From contig OX419758.1 of the NCBI GenBank assembly GCA_948567375.1, forward strand, positions 31,315,001 through 31,379,000: a DNA stretch of 64,000 bases, in the 5' to 3' direction. Positions 1 through 11,160 of this stretch are shown here, in pieces. A program made the position numbers and the translations under genes. Origin of the DNA: Lunularia cruciata. Its lineage: Eukaryota > Streptophyta > Marchantiopsida > Lunulariales > Lunulariaceae. The notes beneath the pieces were generated by a model. It did not search any database and was not told where the DNA came from. It saw only the letters and a list, made by a program, of their open reading frames with translations. Every line of letters begins with the position of its first letter. Positions within the stretch are counted from its first letter, which is position 1.

Positions 1-660
1 TTGCAATGAAGGAAGGTATTCTTTTGGGGCATTGGGTCTCAAGCCAAGGTATTGAAGTTGATATCAAGAAGGTGAAAGTCATCTCAGCTTTGGGATCCCC
101 TAAAAATATTTGGGAGCTGAGGGCCTTCTTGGGACATGTTGAATACTACAGATGCTTCATATCAACTATGCGGTGCTTGCTGCACCCTTAACAAAGCTTC
201 TAAGAAGTCCAAAGACTACTTGTGGGAAGCAAAACAAGAAGAAGCTTTCCAGGTGTTGAAGAAGAAATTGGTTGAAGCACCAATTATGAGGGCCTTGAAT
301 TGCAATGCCCCTTTTCATGTGTATGTAGACACTTCATCCATGTCAATAGGAGTCATTTTAAGTCAAAAGGATGATAAGAAGAAAGACTACCCGATTTACT
401 ATACCAATTGATAATTGACAAAAAAGAACTATTTGATGACTAAAAGAGAAGAACTTGGAATGATGTATGCTTGCAAGAATTTTTTTCACTATTTATTAGG
501 ATATGACTTTGTCTTCTATGTGGACCTTATGCTCTACAACATTTGGTAAAGAAGGCAGATTTATCTAGGTGAATTGCAAGATGGATCTTGTTGTTACAAG
601 AATTCACATACACTATACAAGTAAGGAGGGAGCTTTGCATTCAAATGAGGACTTCCTATC
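1..660 (+). pseudogene. E1 reverse transcriptase C-terminus and RNase H (decayed)
   Basis: The end of the RT thumb shows as GHWVSSQGIEVD followed by LRAFLGHVEYYRCFI, the usual Ty3/gypsy join between the palm and the 'FLGH.GYYRRFI' block. A frameshift near 180 leads to the RNase H start (FHVYVDTSSMSIGVILSQ), whose first catalytic Asp is in VYVDTSS. Around 430-560 more RNase H text (MTKREELGMMYACKNFFHYLLG) is broken by stops, and the remnant ends with an ADLSR/FLSR block near 560-660. The normal polymerase core with the catalytic YxDD lies upstream of base 1. The polyprotein cannot be made from this copy. Confidence 0.8.
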
Positions 661-1980
661 TAGGTTGGAAACTCAAGAACAAGACTTTGAAGTCAATGAT
701 TGGTTTCTTGATGAAGAGTTATATCATTTAATGGCAATACAAAGTACAATGTATGTGGCTGAATATCACTTTGTGCATACTTGCCATTGTCTTGAGGGAC
801 TAGACCCAGAGCAAAGGGCAGTCTTCTTCAAGAATATGGGACCATACCAACTCAAACACAACATCCTATTTAAAATAGGCAAAGAAAAAATGCTTTGGAG
901 ATGCTTGGAAGCATACAAAGTCAAAGGAGTAATTGAGTCCTTACACTCAAAAGCATCAGGAGGACATTATACCCTAAAGAATATTGTAAAGAAGATTGTT
1001 TCATTGTGGTGGCCTATGATGTATAAGGATACTCATGCCCATATCCAAAGTTGTGATGCCTATCAAAGAACAAGAAAGCATACGGCTACTTCTTAGTGGC
1101 CTTTGAGACCAATTTTGCCATTGGCCCCATTTGAGAAATAAGGAATTGATTTTGTGAGTCTGATTCAATTGGTGACCCTATTCACCAGGAATAGGTATAT
1201 CTTGGTGTGCACCAATTATGCTACCAAGATGGTTGAAGCCAAGGCAACTCAGAGAGATGTTGCAGAAATAGTTGTAGAATTTTTCTTCCAAAACATCATT
1301 TCACATTATGGATGTCCTCTAGAATTGGTCAGTGATTGGGAGACTCATTTTTTGAACTCCATGGTGGAACATTCCAAATTAAACATCAAAAGACAACTTT
1401 TTATGATCAAAAGGAAAATAGACTAACGGAGAAGGCTAATAGATTGTTGTGAAAAAATTTGAATAAGGTGATGGTCAATTATGCTTACAATTTGGACACA
1501 AATTTACATGCAACTTTGTGAGCATATAGAACAATTAAAAAGATTTCAATCAAACAAACTCCCTATTTCTTGACATCTGGCTTGCATCCCATACTACCAA
1601 TTCAATTTGAAGTGCTGATATATCGGATCCTTTGTAAGGAAAGTTTGTCAAAGGAAGAAAGTCAAGATCTTTGGATCCATCAATCAATGTGGTTAGAAGA
1701 GAAAAGAGACAATGCAATGCAAACCACAAAGGATGTACAAGAGCAGCAAAAATTCAGGTACAATAAGCAAATTAAGCTTGTTGCTGTTCAGGAGGGTGAT
1801 TTGGTGTTATTATATGACAATCGCTGAATATTTTTTCTAGACAAGTTGCACTTAAGGTGGATGGGACCATACCATGCAATACACATCTATGACAATGGCT
1901 CTATACAACTTGCAGACATGGAGGGAAATCCCTTTGCCACTCAAGTGAACGGGTGGCAAGTCTAAAATTATTGGATAGTG
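661..1980 (+). pseudogene. E1 integrase (decayed)
   Basis: The zinc-binding N-terminal part is at about 920-1096: GGHYTLKNIVKKIVSLWWP then SCDAYQRTRKH, an H..H..C..C module whose second Cys pair is imperfect (C-x2-Y). The catalytic core follows at 1154-1426 with YILVCTNYATKMVEA and YGCPLELVSDWETHF; the latter carries the second Asp. After a broken stretch at 1427-1570, the C-terminal region at 1570-1827 contains KQIKLVAVQEGDLVLL, and KLHLRWMGPYHA at about 1845-1880 is the GPY/F module. Stops separate all blocks. No chromodomain is seen after the GPY module, unlike the LTR-A elements. Confidence 0.8.
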
Positions 1981-2130
1981 GACCCAACCTTGTATAAAGA
2001 AGCCGTATTTGGTATTTGCAAGAACGCTCATATTTGAGAGAAGAGGTATGTGGTACCCACATTTTTTTTATGAGTTTTGAAGAAGAAGTGCATTGAGAAA
2101 ACCAAATTGTAGCCAAGGAAGAAGATAAGA

Positions 2131-2385
2131 ATGGACTTATGTGTCTTCGGAGTAAACCCAAAGAAGTCAATTTTAGAAGAGGAAGTACTTGGAGGGGATT
2201 ACAAAGAGACTAAACCAAAGAAGGGCATCTTCAGAGTGGGAAATTCAGACCAATACAAAGAAGCTATAAAAATTTTTTGTCAAGGCAGGCCAGCCAAGAA
2301 AGTACACTCAAAGGAATTTTTGAGTCAAGAGAAGAATGCTTTCACAAGTGAAAGGAACCAAATGCACAAAAGAAGTGAGAGTTGA
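2131..2385 (+). pseudogene. E1 downstream ORF fragment of unknown function
   Basis: An open stretch of 84 codons, rich in Lys and Glu (for example KKSILEEEVLGGDYKETKPKK), begins about 150 bases after the integrase remnant on the same strand. I do not recognise it. It is hydrophilic, has no membrane segment and may be the first part of the extra ORF described at 2862-3722, or untranslated element sequence that is open by chance because this region is purine-rich. Confidence 0.3.
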
Positions 2386-2861
2386 TTCCAAAATTGACTA
2401 AAGAATGATTGCACCTCAAAGCACTATAAAATTAAGATTGCATTGGGGAAATTGGACATGTCAAGAAGGTATCATGTTCCTCTATATAGTTGTCCTATAG
2501 GAATGTGAGTCACAAAGCTGATTGAGAGTGAAATTTTCCAAAGTCCAAAAGGGTCTAGAGTGTTGCATCCAAGAGAGGGAATATTCTTCTAGCAACAAAA
2601 AAATCATGAGCAGATAATGGTGAAGAAGAGTAAGAGCGCACTTGTAGTGAGGAGTCTCACAATTTGGCAATTAGATGTAGTAGCATGGATCAAAGTCTTG
2701 AGTAAACTTTGCATCATATTTCTGGCCTGGAACTAGAATGTGAGCTTTGTAGGTTTTATGGCAAAGATAGCTGCTAGTAATTGTGAGGAAGGTAATTGTA
2801 AGGACACCTAAGGTGTAAGGTGTCCCAATTGCTAGAGAGTTTTAAGAGGCATGGAAGAGAG

Positions 2862-3722
2862 ATGGACTATCAAGCCAAAGAGTGGAATAACCTGAAGGTG
2901 GTGATTGAGAAGATGAAAGGTGAAGTAAGCAAAGCTCATATTGAAGATATACACACAAAGGCAATGGTGACTATGATGGAGTAGGAATAGAGAGCCTGAA
3001 GAAGAGAAAAATAGAGAAAGACCAAGCATGGCAGAGGGAATTAATGATTAGACACCAAGAGGAAGAAAGACTATGAGGTCTAGTAAGAAGTGCTGAGGGT
3101 TAGATTGCTTAGTATGCAGAAGAGAAGAAGATGTTGGCAGTTGAGTATGAAGATGAGTTGAAGATGTATAGAGAAGAGTTGAAGGGAGAATGCTCTCAAG
3201 GGTATGCATCAGAGTTGGTAGGAGGGTCAAGAGAATGAGAATGATGCTAAGTACAGAGGTTGAAAGAAAGTTGGAAGAAGTGAGATTACATGAGTTGAAG
3301 TTGATTGTGCAGGAAACTTGAAAGAGGAAAGCAAAGGATGTAGATATGAATAGTTTGATGATTCACTTGAGAGATCAAGTAGATAGAAAGATGGAAGAAG
3401 TAAGAGACAATGTTTGTCTTAGATTAGATTTAGTAAGATCTGAATTAGATAAACTTTGGAGTAGTTTGGAGGAGAAGAATTCCAAAGTTGTAGAAGTTGG
3501 AGTGTAGATGTCTTTGTGTTAGTTATTCAAGACATTAGAGAAGAGTGGGTTGTAGGATAAAAATGTAGATAGCTTACCCATGACTTTAATTGCAATACAT
3601 AGTGGAGAAGTAGTAGAAATAGTAAAGGAATTAGTAGCAAAAGAGAGACTTAACAAAGGAGAAGTGATTGAAGGAGCATCAGGTTTGGAAGCTAAAGTTG
3701 AGGTTGACATCGGATTGGATTA
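2862..3722 (+). pseudogene. E1 extra ORF downstream of pol, coiled-coil type (decayed)
   Basis: Reading frames joined by at least one frameshift carry a long, charged, heptad-like protein: MDYQAKEWNNLKVVIEKM at 2862, then LKKRKIEKDQAWQRELMIR near 3000, YAEEKKMLAVEYEDELKMY near 3115-3170, VERKLEEVRLHELKL near 3260 and VRSELDKLWSSLEEK near 3430-3480. From 3241 to 3722 a single frame continues through several TGA/TAG codons, ending GLEAKVEVDIGLD. The retained frame and helix-like spacing suggest about 280 residues of former coding sequence between integrase and 3' LTR. Extra ORFs in this position are known in some plant Ty3/gypsy lineages; whether this one was structural, envelope-like or regulatory is unknown. 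Confidence 0.45.
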
Positions 3723-4456
3723 GAAACAGGTTTGAGATATGAAGAGGTGTTTTGTCATTTAGGATCTATAGGTTGGTAAAGTTGTTGTAGAATGGTATAT
3801 TAGTTAGATAACTATTGAAGTGCTTTGCCTATTTAAAAGGTGCATTCATAGTGTGTTGTTGATCAGTATTTATATTTTTGAAGTTGATAAAACAAAGTGT
3901 TGTAACTCAATGCTTGTTGTTTCACCTTAATTTTGAGTATCAGTCTTGTGTGAGTGTTTGGAGAATTTTGAAGTGCAAGTCTAAGTGTTGGATGTTGGAT
4001 TCCACAACTCTGATTTCATTCTGTGTGTTTGAACCTGAGTGGGTAGCAATCAAAGCAATGCCTTGATAGATTCGTGAGGAATTGTAGTGTTGGTAGTATT
4101 TTGCATTGGTGAGTGCAATACAAGGTTGATGCAAATGAATTTTAATTGAGGAAGTTGTGCATTCAATAGAGGGGTGGAACAAAATTCTAAGGTGAAGTTG
4201 TTTTGTAGTGAAGTAAAATTCTTCAGAAGAATCTAAGTCATCACAATCAAAGTTTGTTTGGAAAGAATTGGAAGTATTGTGATTATGGAGTGTTAATTTA
4301 TGATGAAGTTATGATAAGTGCTTGTTACTCTCTTATGTATGTAGTTTCTACCTGAGAGATTAAAGATAAACTCAAGAAGAATTGAATTGTTACTATTTAC
4401 TTCTTATTTGACCATTTCTAACTTGTATCTCTATGTGAACAAAATTTACTTATTGA
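3723..4456 (+). other. E1 3' tail, probable LTR, undelimited
   Basis: No coding signal. The stretch is moderately AT-rich with many TTG/GTG words and should contain the E1 3' LTR, but no second copy exists in the window for comparison and no convincing TG...CA pair with a TSD was found. It ends where minus-strand E2 coding sequence begins. Confidence 0.35.
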
Positions 4457-4924
4457 TTACCACAAAAGTGAAACTTGCTGTGTTGCCACACCATCACAAA
4501 AGGTGAGTCCTTGGGTATTGGTTACACCTTTGGATGATTGAGCTCCTACAATTTGTGGATCAGTCTTTGCAGTAGTAAGGATCCTTGGCCAAAATTCCAG
4601 ATTTATCTTGACCTCTACCACCAGATTGACCGCCATAAGCATTTGGATGAATGGATTTGCAAGTTGCTTCTTGCCTTCCACATATGTGATCTTCATGTTG
4701 AACCATTGTCTCCACACTATTTGTTGATGAGATAGATCACTCTATGTCTTGAGGTAGACTAGAGGTTTATGGTCTGTCTCAAATACAAATGCTTTCTTGC
4801 CAAGATAGTACTTCCAATGCTTGGTTGCAAGGACAATGGCCAACTCTTCTTGTTTGGTGGTATGATAGTTGTGTTCTACCAATAAAAGCTTTTGAGAGAA
4901 ATATGAAATTGGGTGCCATTGCAT
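4457..4924 (-). pseudogene. E2 RNase H and connector (decayed)
   Basis: On the minus strand, 4924 to 4742 encodes HPISYFSQKLLLVEHNY, TTKQEELAIVLATKHWKYYL and ETDHKPLVYL, the core of a Ty3/gypsy RNase H (TDHKPL is the typical block). After a frameshift, 4717 to 4457 gives FNMKITYVEGKKQLANPF, the end of RNase H where a functional copy usually has A-D-x-L-S-R; the SR is lost here. The following 50 residues are the variable connector towards integrase, whose zinc-binding module is missing. Confidence 0.75.
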
Positions 4925-5860
4925 TCATGTTGTAGAACTACTTCTCTTACAACACTTGATGCATTTGTAGTCAACTTGATTGGACATTTTGGGTCATATC
5001 ATTTCAAGATTGGTGCATATAATAATGCATCTTTCAATTCTTAAAATTCTTGTGCTATTCTTCATATCTACTTCTTTCCCTTGCCAAGTAGTGTTGTTGG
5101 AAGTTGTGTGACCTTGGAGAAGTCCTTGACAAATCAAAAATAGAACTCTTGTCAATCCCAAGAAACTCTTGAGTTAAGTCTGATCTTCTAAAGCATCTCA
5201 TTTCTAAATGACCTTAATTTTATATATTAAGACTTGGATACCTTTTTTACTTACTTTATGCCCCAAGTAGTTCACTTCAAACTTGCCAAACTTGCACTTT
5301 GAGATTTTTCATACAATTGATTATGTAGTAGAATATGGAGGATTTCTCACATATACTGCTTGTGCTCCATTATCTCCTCCTATAGACTAAGATGTCATCA
5401 AGGAAAATGAAAAAAATTTATCCAAGTTCAGACCAAATATATCATTCATTAAACTCATGAAAGTAGTTAGTGCGTGGGTGATGCCAAATGGCATCACCAG
5501 GTACTCAAAGTGAACATACCTTGTTTGAAAGGTAGTTTTGTGTATGTCTTCCTTTGCAATCTTGATTTTGTTGTAATCACTCCATAGGTCAAGCTTGGTG
5601 AAGAGTTTGCTCCATTGAGATGATCAACCAGGTCATCCATGCAAGGTAATGGGTATTTATTCTTCATTATTTGTTGGGTTAGGCCCCAATAGTCAATGCA
5701 CATGCGCATTGTATCATCCTTCTTCAAAAACAAGACAAGAGTCTCATATAGTGATATGTTGGGTTGGATAAACCTTTTTGCAGCATATCCTTGATTTGAG
5801 CCTTACACTCCTCCAACTCATGAGGTGTTAATAGATATGGGGCCTTACAAGGAGGTGTCT
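4925..5860 (-). pseudogene. E2 reverse transcriptase (decayed)
   Basis: The minus strand from 5733 encodes [20 protein letters not shown] and [19 protein letters not shown], the fingers and palm motifs of Ty3/gypsy RT. Around 5460-5490 VMPFGITHA is readable, and near 5390-5405 FLDDILVY supplies the catalytic Asp pair. Between and after these, frameshifts and stops break the frame. The blocks match the usual spacing, so this was a full RT that decayed by point changes and small indels. Confidence 0.8.
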
Positions 5861-6119
5861 TCCCAAGAACTTTCTAGATTTTATGATCTGCTCTCCTTTT
5901 TGGTGGTAATCTTGAGGGTAAATCATTCTAAAAAGCCACCTTGAAACTCATTGACAACATCTTTCAAATTCTCAAGAATTTATCCATTGAGTTTTGCACT
6001 CTGGACTTCTCTTATTAGACCCATGAAAGATCTATCTGTCTTACCAATAGTTGTTGTCTCTATGATATAGAGAGGTAGTTCTTGCTTTTATGCTCTTTCT
6101 CTATCCCCAATGATCTTTT

Positions 6120-6440
6120 ATTAGCTAGTTCCCACTACTTCTTTCTCCAATCACCTATGGGGTTGTAGTGCTCCATGGCATGCCTAAGATCACACCAAAA
6201 CAAGCTAATTATATCAATTGCCATTCAATTTCTTCTTGATACTCGCTTACAAAGAGTGTTACCTTTCTAGGTAATGATTCAATCCTCTCTATCTAAACAT
6301 TTAGTAACTCTAGTTCTTCATTCTCATCCCTCTCTAGTCTATCTCCAACCTTATTACAATAGAGTGAGACAAGAAATTCTTTGTTACTCCAAGGTCTATC
6401 ATTACTCTCACTTGATCATTTTTTAGGACTCCATTTACAA
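6120..6440 (-). pseudogene. E2 aspartic protease (decayed)
   Basis: Reading leftward from about 6430, VMIDLGVTKNFLSHSIV is a retroviral-type protease active-site region in which the D-S/T-G triad has become D-L-G. About 60 residues on, LACFGVILGMPWSTT (near 6165-6215) corresponds to the C-terminal 'D.ILGMPWL' block of plant Ty3 proteases. The two halves are separated by stops. Its place between the gag zinc knuckle and RT is as expected. Confidence 0.6.
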
Positions 6441-6629
6441 CAATTAGTTATATGTTTGTCTTCCTCAACCTTTGTGCACTTGTCCTTTTCCTCCCTCCCC
6501 CTCTCTTTTATACTTCTCCACAGATCTAGTAAGGTCATGAGGTACATTTATTGGTGATCTTCATTTTCCAATGTGATTTCAACATCTTCTTCTTCAATTT
6601 GTCTCTCCATGTTGTTCAAAGGTCACTTG

Positions 6630-6720
6630 TATGGAGGCCAAGGGCCTCTAGGAAGATGAGCACAACAATTGATAGCTATGTGCCCAACTTGGCCACAATT
6701 GGAACAACATCATTGTTCTA
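6630..6720 (-). pseudogene. E2 gag CCHC zinc knuckle
   Basis: The minus strand reads CSNCGQVGHIAINC, a perfect C-x2-C-x4-H-x4-C nucleic-acid-binding knuckle of the nucleocapsid, followed by basic and proline-rich residues (HLPRGPWPPYK). A stop sits just before it, so the surrounding gag is not open, but the knuckle itself is intact. Confidence 0.8.
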
Positions 6721-7700
6721 CTTGAGCCCCTTCTCTTCGTGGGACTTCATTTCTTGTTTCTTTGATCCGTCCCTATTCTCCTTGGGCCAATTGTGCTCCT
6801 TGGTCTTGGAACCAAATTTTTCCTAATTCCATATGAATTGGTCCACCAAAGTGCAGTGTTTCAGCCCAGCAATATTTAGTCAAGAGTACATCTTCACCTC
6901 CTCTAAGTGCCCCTACTTTTCTCTAAGCACATGCAATAGCTTCAAAAGCAATGTTAGGATTTTGTACCATTACTTCCTGGAAAATTTGCTCTTTTAACCC
7001 ATTTTTGAAATTATCAAGAGTTTATGTTAGACTCATATTGATTATCACAACCTATAGATCCAAAAATGCCTCAACATAATTTTGTATGTTGTTCTTTTGA
7101 TTCAAGCTCCATAGTCAAGTTTGAGCTATCTGCACAAAATCCATAGATTAAAAATTCTTTAGTAGCGCTTCTTACATTGCCGTCCAAATGATCTCTCTTC
7201 CTACTACCAACACTGATTGTTCCCAAGCATTGTACCATGTGAAGGCTTTATTGGTCAAGTATCCACATGCAAACACACTTGTGGAATGATTGGTGATCTT
7301 AATTCTGACTAATCAAAAGTATCAATTCATTCTCAAAATCCAATTTTTCACTACTCCTATGTAATATTATCTCTTTTAAGGCTTGATATTGCATGTCTTC
7401 TTCATTTGTAGCAACAATATGACTTCACTGTTTATTAGATTGGTGTCATTGGCATAAGTGACTCTCTAGGTACTTTGGCTATTGGCATTAGGTTTTGAGA
7501 TGATTCCCCATTACTTGATTGTTCCTAAAGGTACATACTTGATTTTGCAATGCCTCTATTGTTAGCTTGATTTCCCAAAACTCATTCAACATCCCTTGAA
7601 TTCCTTACATCAAATCCTATAATTGCGACTCCATGATTTGTACACATAACAAATGCTCAATCACTACTTCCTACTTCAATAAAGTATTAATATGATCACT
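6721..7700 (-). pseudogene. E2 gag capsid region (heavily decayed)
   Basis: This lies between the zinc knuckle and the leader, where gag capsid should be. No frame stays open for more than about 60 codons and I could not read capsid motifs with confidence, so the assignment is positional. Confidence 0.5.
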
Positions 7701-8240
7701 CAAGAAGAGGTATAGACAAATTGGAACTACCATTGGGACCTCAAAGCTTATCACCTATTGATAATGTTCTTCATCAAAATTGTAGACTATGAAATTCCTA
7801 AACATCATTGTTGGTCTAATTACATAACAAATTTCTATTTGAGTGTTGAAAAGGAGAAGGCTTGGTATATTAAGATACATTATATCATAATAGAATGTAG
7901 ATTATCAAATCATACTCTTTGTCATATATCACCATAGGTAGAATCATTGGCTTTGACAATGGCAAATTCATCACTATGTGCATGAACTCTACTCTAAAAT
8001 GGTAAAAAAGATATACTCTCACTTGCTCAAGCTGGATGTGTATAATCTTGATAAGGAATGGATTCAAGAACTGAAAGTGGGATACAAGAAATTGTCATCC
8101 AAGAGCGGCCATCTAAAATCCTCTCTAAAACACCCCCAATCTATTGATTGCACTAAGTTTTCTCCCTTTGACATTACTCAATCTCAATAACCCATGTTTC
8201 TCCAAGAGTGATGATCCACTCTCTTGGATTAAAACACTTA
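7701..8240 (-). other. E2 5' leader, no gene seen
   Basis: The stretch between the PBS and the presumed gag start of E2. It is AT-rich and shows no convincing coding sequence on either strand; the short open frames at 7885-8190 overlap in opposite directions and have no recognisable content. Confidence 0.5.
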
Positions 8241-8251
8241 CTTTGATACCA
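8241..8251 (-). promoter_or_regulatory. E2 primer-binding site (initiator Met tRNA type)
   Basis: The minus strand reads TGGTATCAAAG, one base inside the LTR end. It differs from the plant iMet-tRNA PBS (TGGTATCAGAG) at one position. It fixes the orientation and the inner boundary of the LTR. Confidence 0.8.
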
Positions 8252-8252
8252 T

Positions 8253-8843
8253 TGTAATATTTCAAGGATAGGAGAACCCTCAAGAGAAACATAAGAGAAA
8301 ACCAAGGCTTCATCCCTCAATACTCTAATGCTCCAAGGGAGCACCTTGTCTTTATTATATAGCAAAGAGTATCACTCAAAGTGAGCTCCACCCTTGGATT
8401 AGATACATAGATTGGTGACATGTCAACAAGTTCTACCCTTAGATTAGTTGCATGGATTGGTGAGATGTCTATCCTTGTCCTTTTTTTTGTTCAAATAAGT
8501 TTGACCAGATAGAATTTTTGATGAATCTTCATATATGAAGCTCAGAACATCATGTGTGAGGTACCACTAGAAAGCTATTGATGAGAAAAATTAAGATGAG
8601 AGGGTACTACCTTTTCTTCCAAGTAGGAATAACTTTTCAATCTTTGAGATGTAATTCATCCATTTAGGCCTCCAAAATTACCTCCAAAATTTTGAGTGTG
8701 TTTTCAGCCTCTACCATATTAATAAAAGTACTCTTTTGGTGACACCTTTATCTAATCTACTTAGACCATCATATATAATATTTTTCAAATATAACCAAAC
8801 CAATCTCCACCTCTAGATAATATATCTAACTAATGGTATTACA
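8253..8843 (-). repeat. LTR-B, 5' LTR of E2
   Basis: Bounded by TG...CA: in minus orientation it begins TGTAATACC and ends AATATTACA, directly next to the PBS. A TATA box (CTATATAATAAAG) lies near 8350-8362. About 590 bp. The same sequence recurs as solo LTRs at 9072-9630, 14041-14884 and 38626-39423, which is how the ends were set. Confidence 0.85.
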
Positions 8844-9071
8844 CATAATTTGCATTTACTAAGAGCACATACTATGGAGATCATTTGGGTGGCCTTTATT
8901 TACGAAAGCGTGCTTTTTGGCTTTGAGATAGGAAGCAATTGATTTTATCTGATACTTCTTCCCTTTAACTTTAGATAATACTCACATTTTGAGTCTTTTG
9001 GATGATGTAGTTAGAACTTGGTTTGCTTTTACACTTTGCTTAAAAACCATAGGTTTCCAAGTCTTGACTTG
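8844..9071. other. Short AT-rich spacer
   Basis: Separates the E2 LTR from the next, oppositely oriented LTR-B. I see no gene, repeat or motif in it. Confidence 0.5.
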
Positions 9072-9630
9072 TGTAATACCAATCTAGAGGTGAAATTGGC
9101 TTGGTAAAATCAGGAAGGATGTTATATATGATACACTAGGTAGATTAGATATGGGTATCACCAAAAGAGTACTTCTACTAATAGGGAAAAAGTCAAAAAT
9201 AGCCTAAAAACTTCAAAGTCAATTTTGGAGACCTAAACAGATGAATTAGGCTTCAAAAATATGCAAATTTTTCCATTGAGGAATCAGAAGGTGTGCCTTC
9301 CCTTCTCCCTATTTGTATCTCACCCATGCAATTTTGAGATCCCTATAGGAAGATTCCCTAAAGATTCTCTTTAGTCAAAGCTTGTTTGGCCAACAGATAG
9401 GACCAGAGCCAACATGTCATGCATGCATGCAACTAATCTAAGTATAGATCTCTTTGACATATCACCAATCCAAGTATCTAATCCAAGAGTGGAACTTCCT
9501 ATGAGCAAATCCTCTTGCTATATAAAAGAGATACGATGCTCTTTTGGAGCATCAGAGTTTTGAGTGTCGAGCTTTTTGTTTCTTCTTTTGAGCTTTCTCT
9601 TGGAGGTTCTCATGTTGTTGGAAAATTACA
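9072..9630 (+). repeat. Solo LTR-B
   Basis: A plus-oriented LTR-B from TGTAATACC to AAATTACA with TATA box CTATATAAAAG at about 9518-9528. No PBS follows and no element sequence adjoins either side. The flanks ACTTG (9067-9071) and ATTTG (9631-9635) agree at four of five bases, the difference being C/T, consistent with an aged 5-bp TSD and therefore with a solo LTR left by LTR-LTR recombination. Confidence 0.8.
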
Positions 9631-10047
9631 ATTTGTAGATGATAGGTTTGGATTCCCTAATCAATCTTTACATCCAAAGTTTCTAATGGTATTCCAATTT
9701 CAAATTGGAGGCTTGAGTGCTCCCTTCTAAAAGGAGATAATTTATATAACTCTCTCATCTTTGACATTTTGGCCCAAGCCATGCTCATTTACTACCTCAC
9801 TTGAGAAATATATAAATAGCTTATTCTATTTTTACAAGGTCTTATGTTCATGGAGCCTCTTAGATGGTACACACTTATTCTTAGATAGATTAACTCTTAC
9901 CTTGTTTACATACATCTAATAATGCCAAACATCATACTTTATCTACTTTGTTAGGGCTATATATGCTCATTTAGCTCTCAAAAAAGAGGTGTAGGTTACA
10001 AGACAGTACCCTTATAATTTAGGAGGATATAGTTTACACAACAATAG
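9631..10047. other. Spacer, nothing recognised
   Basis: AT-rich, no coding signal, between the solo LTR-B and the 3' LTR of E3. Confidence 0.5.
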
Positions 10048-10451
10048 TGTAAAAGACCAATGGGCAAAATATGATAATGAAATATTGGAATGGATAATCA
10101 TATTAGAAATGCTCAAGTCAGGGAAAAATTTGACACCTTGGGCTTGAGCTTGGGCTTTGGTATTTATAGCAGAGAAACACAATGCTCTTGAGAAGCTTCC
10201 TTCTCAAAGCTATCTTCTTAGAGTGCAAGCTAAGTTACCCAATAAACTACCAAGGAAGCTTCCTTCTAGAAGCCACCTACCTAATTTATAAGCTAAGCTA
10301 GCAGTTAACTTCATGTGCAAGTTACCTAATCTTTGGAAGGTAACTAAGAAGCTTCCAAAATGCTTCTAGAACATCCATATAAACTATATTTAATTTACTT
10401 CACTAACTTATTAGCTTATGCTCACTTGTGTGTTAACTCCATATTATTACA
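10048..10451 (-). repeat. E3 3' LTR (LTR-A)
   Basis: Runs from TGTAAAAGAC (plus-strand view) to ATTATTACA, 404 bp, matching the LTRs of E4, E5 and E6. The minus-strand TATA box (CTATAAATACC) is at about 10160-10172, and GAA/TTC pentamers of the heat-shock-element type fill the U3 part to its right. Confidence 0.85.
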
Positions 10452-11160
10452 TATTCTCCCATTGCTAATTATTGACATCCTTGTCACCATGGAATTTTTG
10501 AGCTCTTTGATGTCCATTTGTGCATTGTAGAGATGACAAAAGGGGCTCCTATATGGCATCATGAAGAGTACACCCTTTTGAAAGGACCTCATATTCCATG
10601 TGTCATTTGCAACTACATTGGATGTCATGACATGTAAGCATACAATCAACTTCATATTCCTCATGGTCGTTGAAAGTGATGGGAAGAGGAGGGGTTTGGA
10701 TACAAGTGGAAAAGGAAGATGGATTAGAAATAAAAGGTTTTAACTTTGAAACATGAAAGACAAGATGGATCTGCACATGACTAGGCAAGGTAAGTTGATA
10801 TGCAACTATTTGAGTAACATCAAATAGACCTATCTAATTAGGAGCAAGTTTAAGAACTTGGGTTTCAAGTGAGAAAAGAATGCTATTGGAAGAAATCATG
10901 ACCTTATCACCTACTTGAAAAGTGAAATCACGACAATGTTGATAAGCATAATTGTTTTTGCTAATTTTAAGCAACGAGAAGATGAGACTTAGCTTGGTAT
11001 AACACTTTAGATTATATGGACAAGAAAGTGGAAGTATAAGGAACATGAGATTGTGAGGAAGAAAGAAGGGAATATAGCATACATGAGACTTGCCCAAAAT
11101 TAAGGAAGAAGGAAGATAACCCAATACTTGAATGCTTGGAGTTATTGTAGGTGAACTCAA
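10452..11160 (-). pseudogene. E3 integrase C-terminus and chromodomain (decayed)
   Basis: Reading right to left: DFTFQVGDKVMISSNSILF and TQVLKLAPN at about 10834-10960 are the integrase C-terminal domain; HVQIHLVFHVSKLKPFI (10730-10785) is the 'HPVFHVSKLK' block that precedes the chromodomain; EEYEVDCMLTCHDIQ (10610-10665) is its first strand. The remainder, from 10600 to 10452, is frame-broken. The chromodomain is a histone-tail reader thought to steer integration into heterochromatin. Confidence 0.8.

Larger units (their letters stand above)
1..4450 (+). mobile_element. E1: 3' half of a Ty3/gypsy LTR retrotransposon
   Basis: The window opens inside the reverse transcriptase of a plus-strand Ty3/gypsy element. 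The order RT end, RNase H, integrase, extra coiled-coil ORF and non-coding tail follows pol towards the 3' LTR. The 5' LTR, gag and protease lie outside the window. The right limit is set only by the first sequence of oppositely oriented E2 near 4457; I could not delimit the 3' LTR, which should lie within about 3730-4450. Motifs resemble the Athila/Tat branch more than the chromoviruses later in the window, but lineage is an inference. Confidence 0.75.
4457..8843 (-). mobile_element. E2: Ty3/gypsy element with LTR-B 5' LTR, 3' part missing
   Basis: Read right to left: 5' LTR (8253-8843), PBS (8241-8251), leader, gag with zinc knuckle, protease, RT, RNase H and the start of the pol connector. 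The integrase and 3' LTR are absent because the sequence switches to plus-strand E1 just left of 4457. E1 may have inserted into E2, or a deletion may have joined them; the left partner of E2 is not in this window. All coding blocks have stops or frameshifts. Confidence 0.75.

Noticed and set aside
2900-3240. Minus-strand Ser/Leu/His-rich frames opposite the E1 coiled-coil ORF
   Set aside because: They are the complement of purine-rich sequence; low-complexity shadows.
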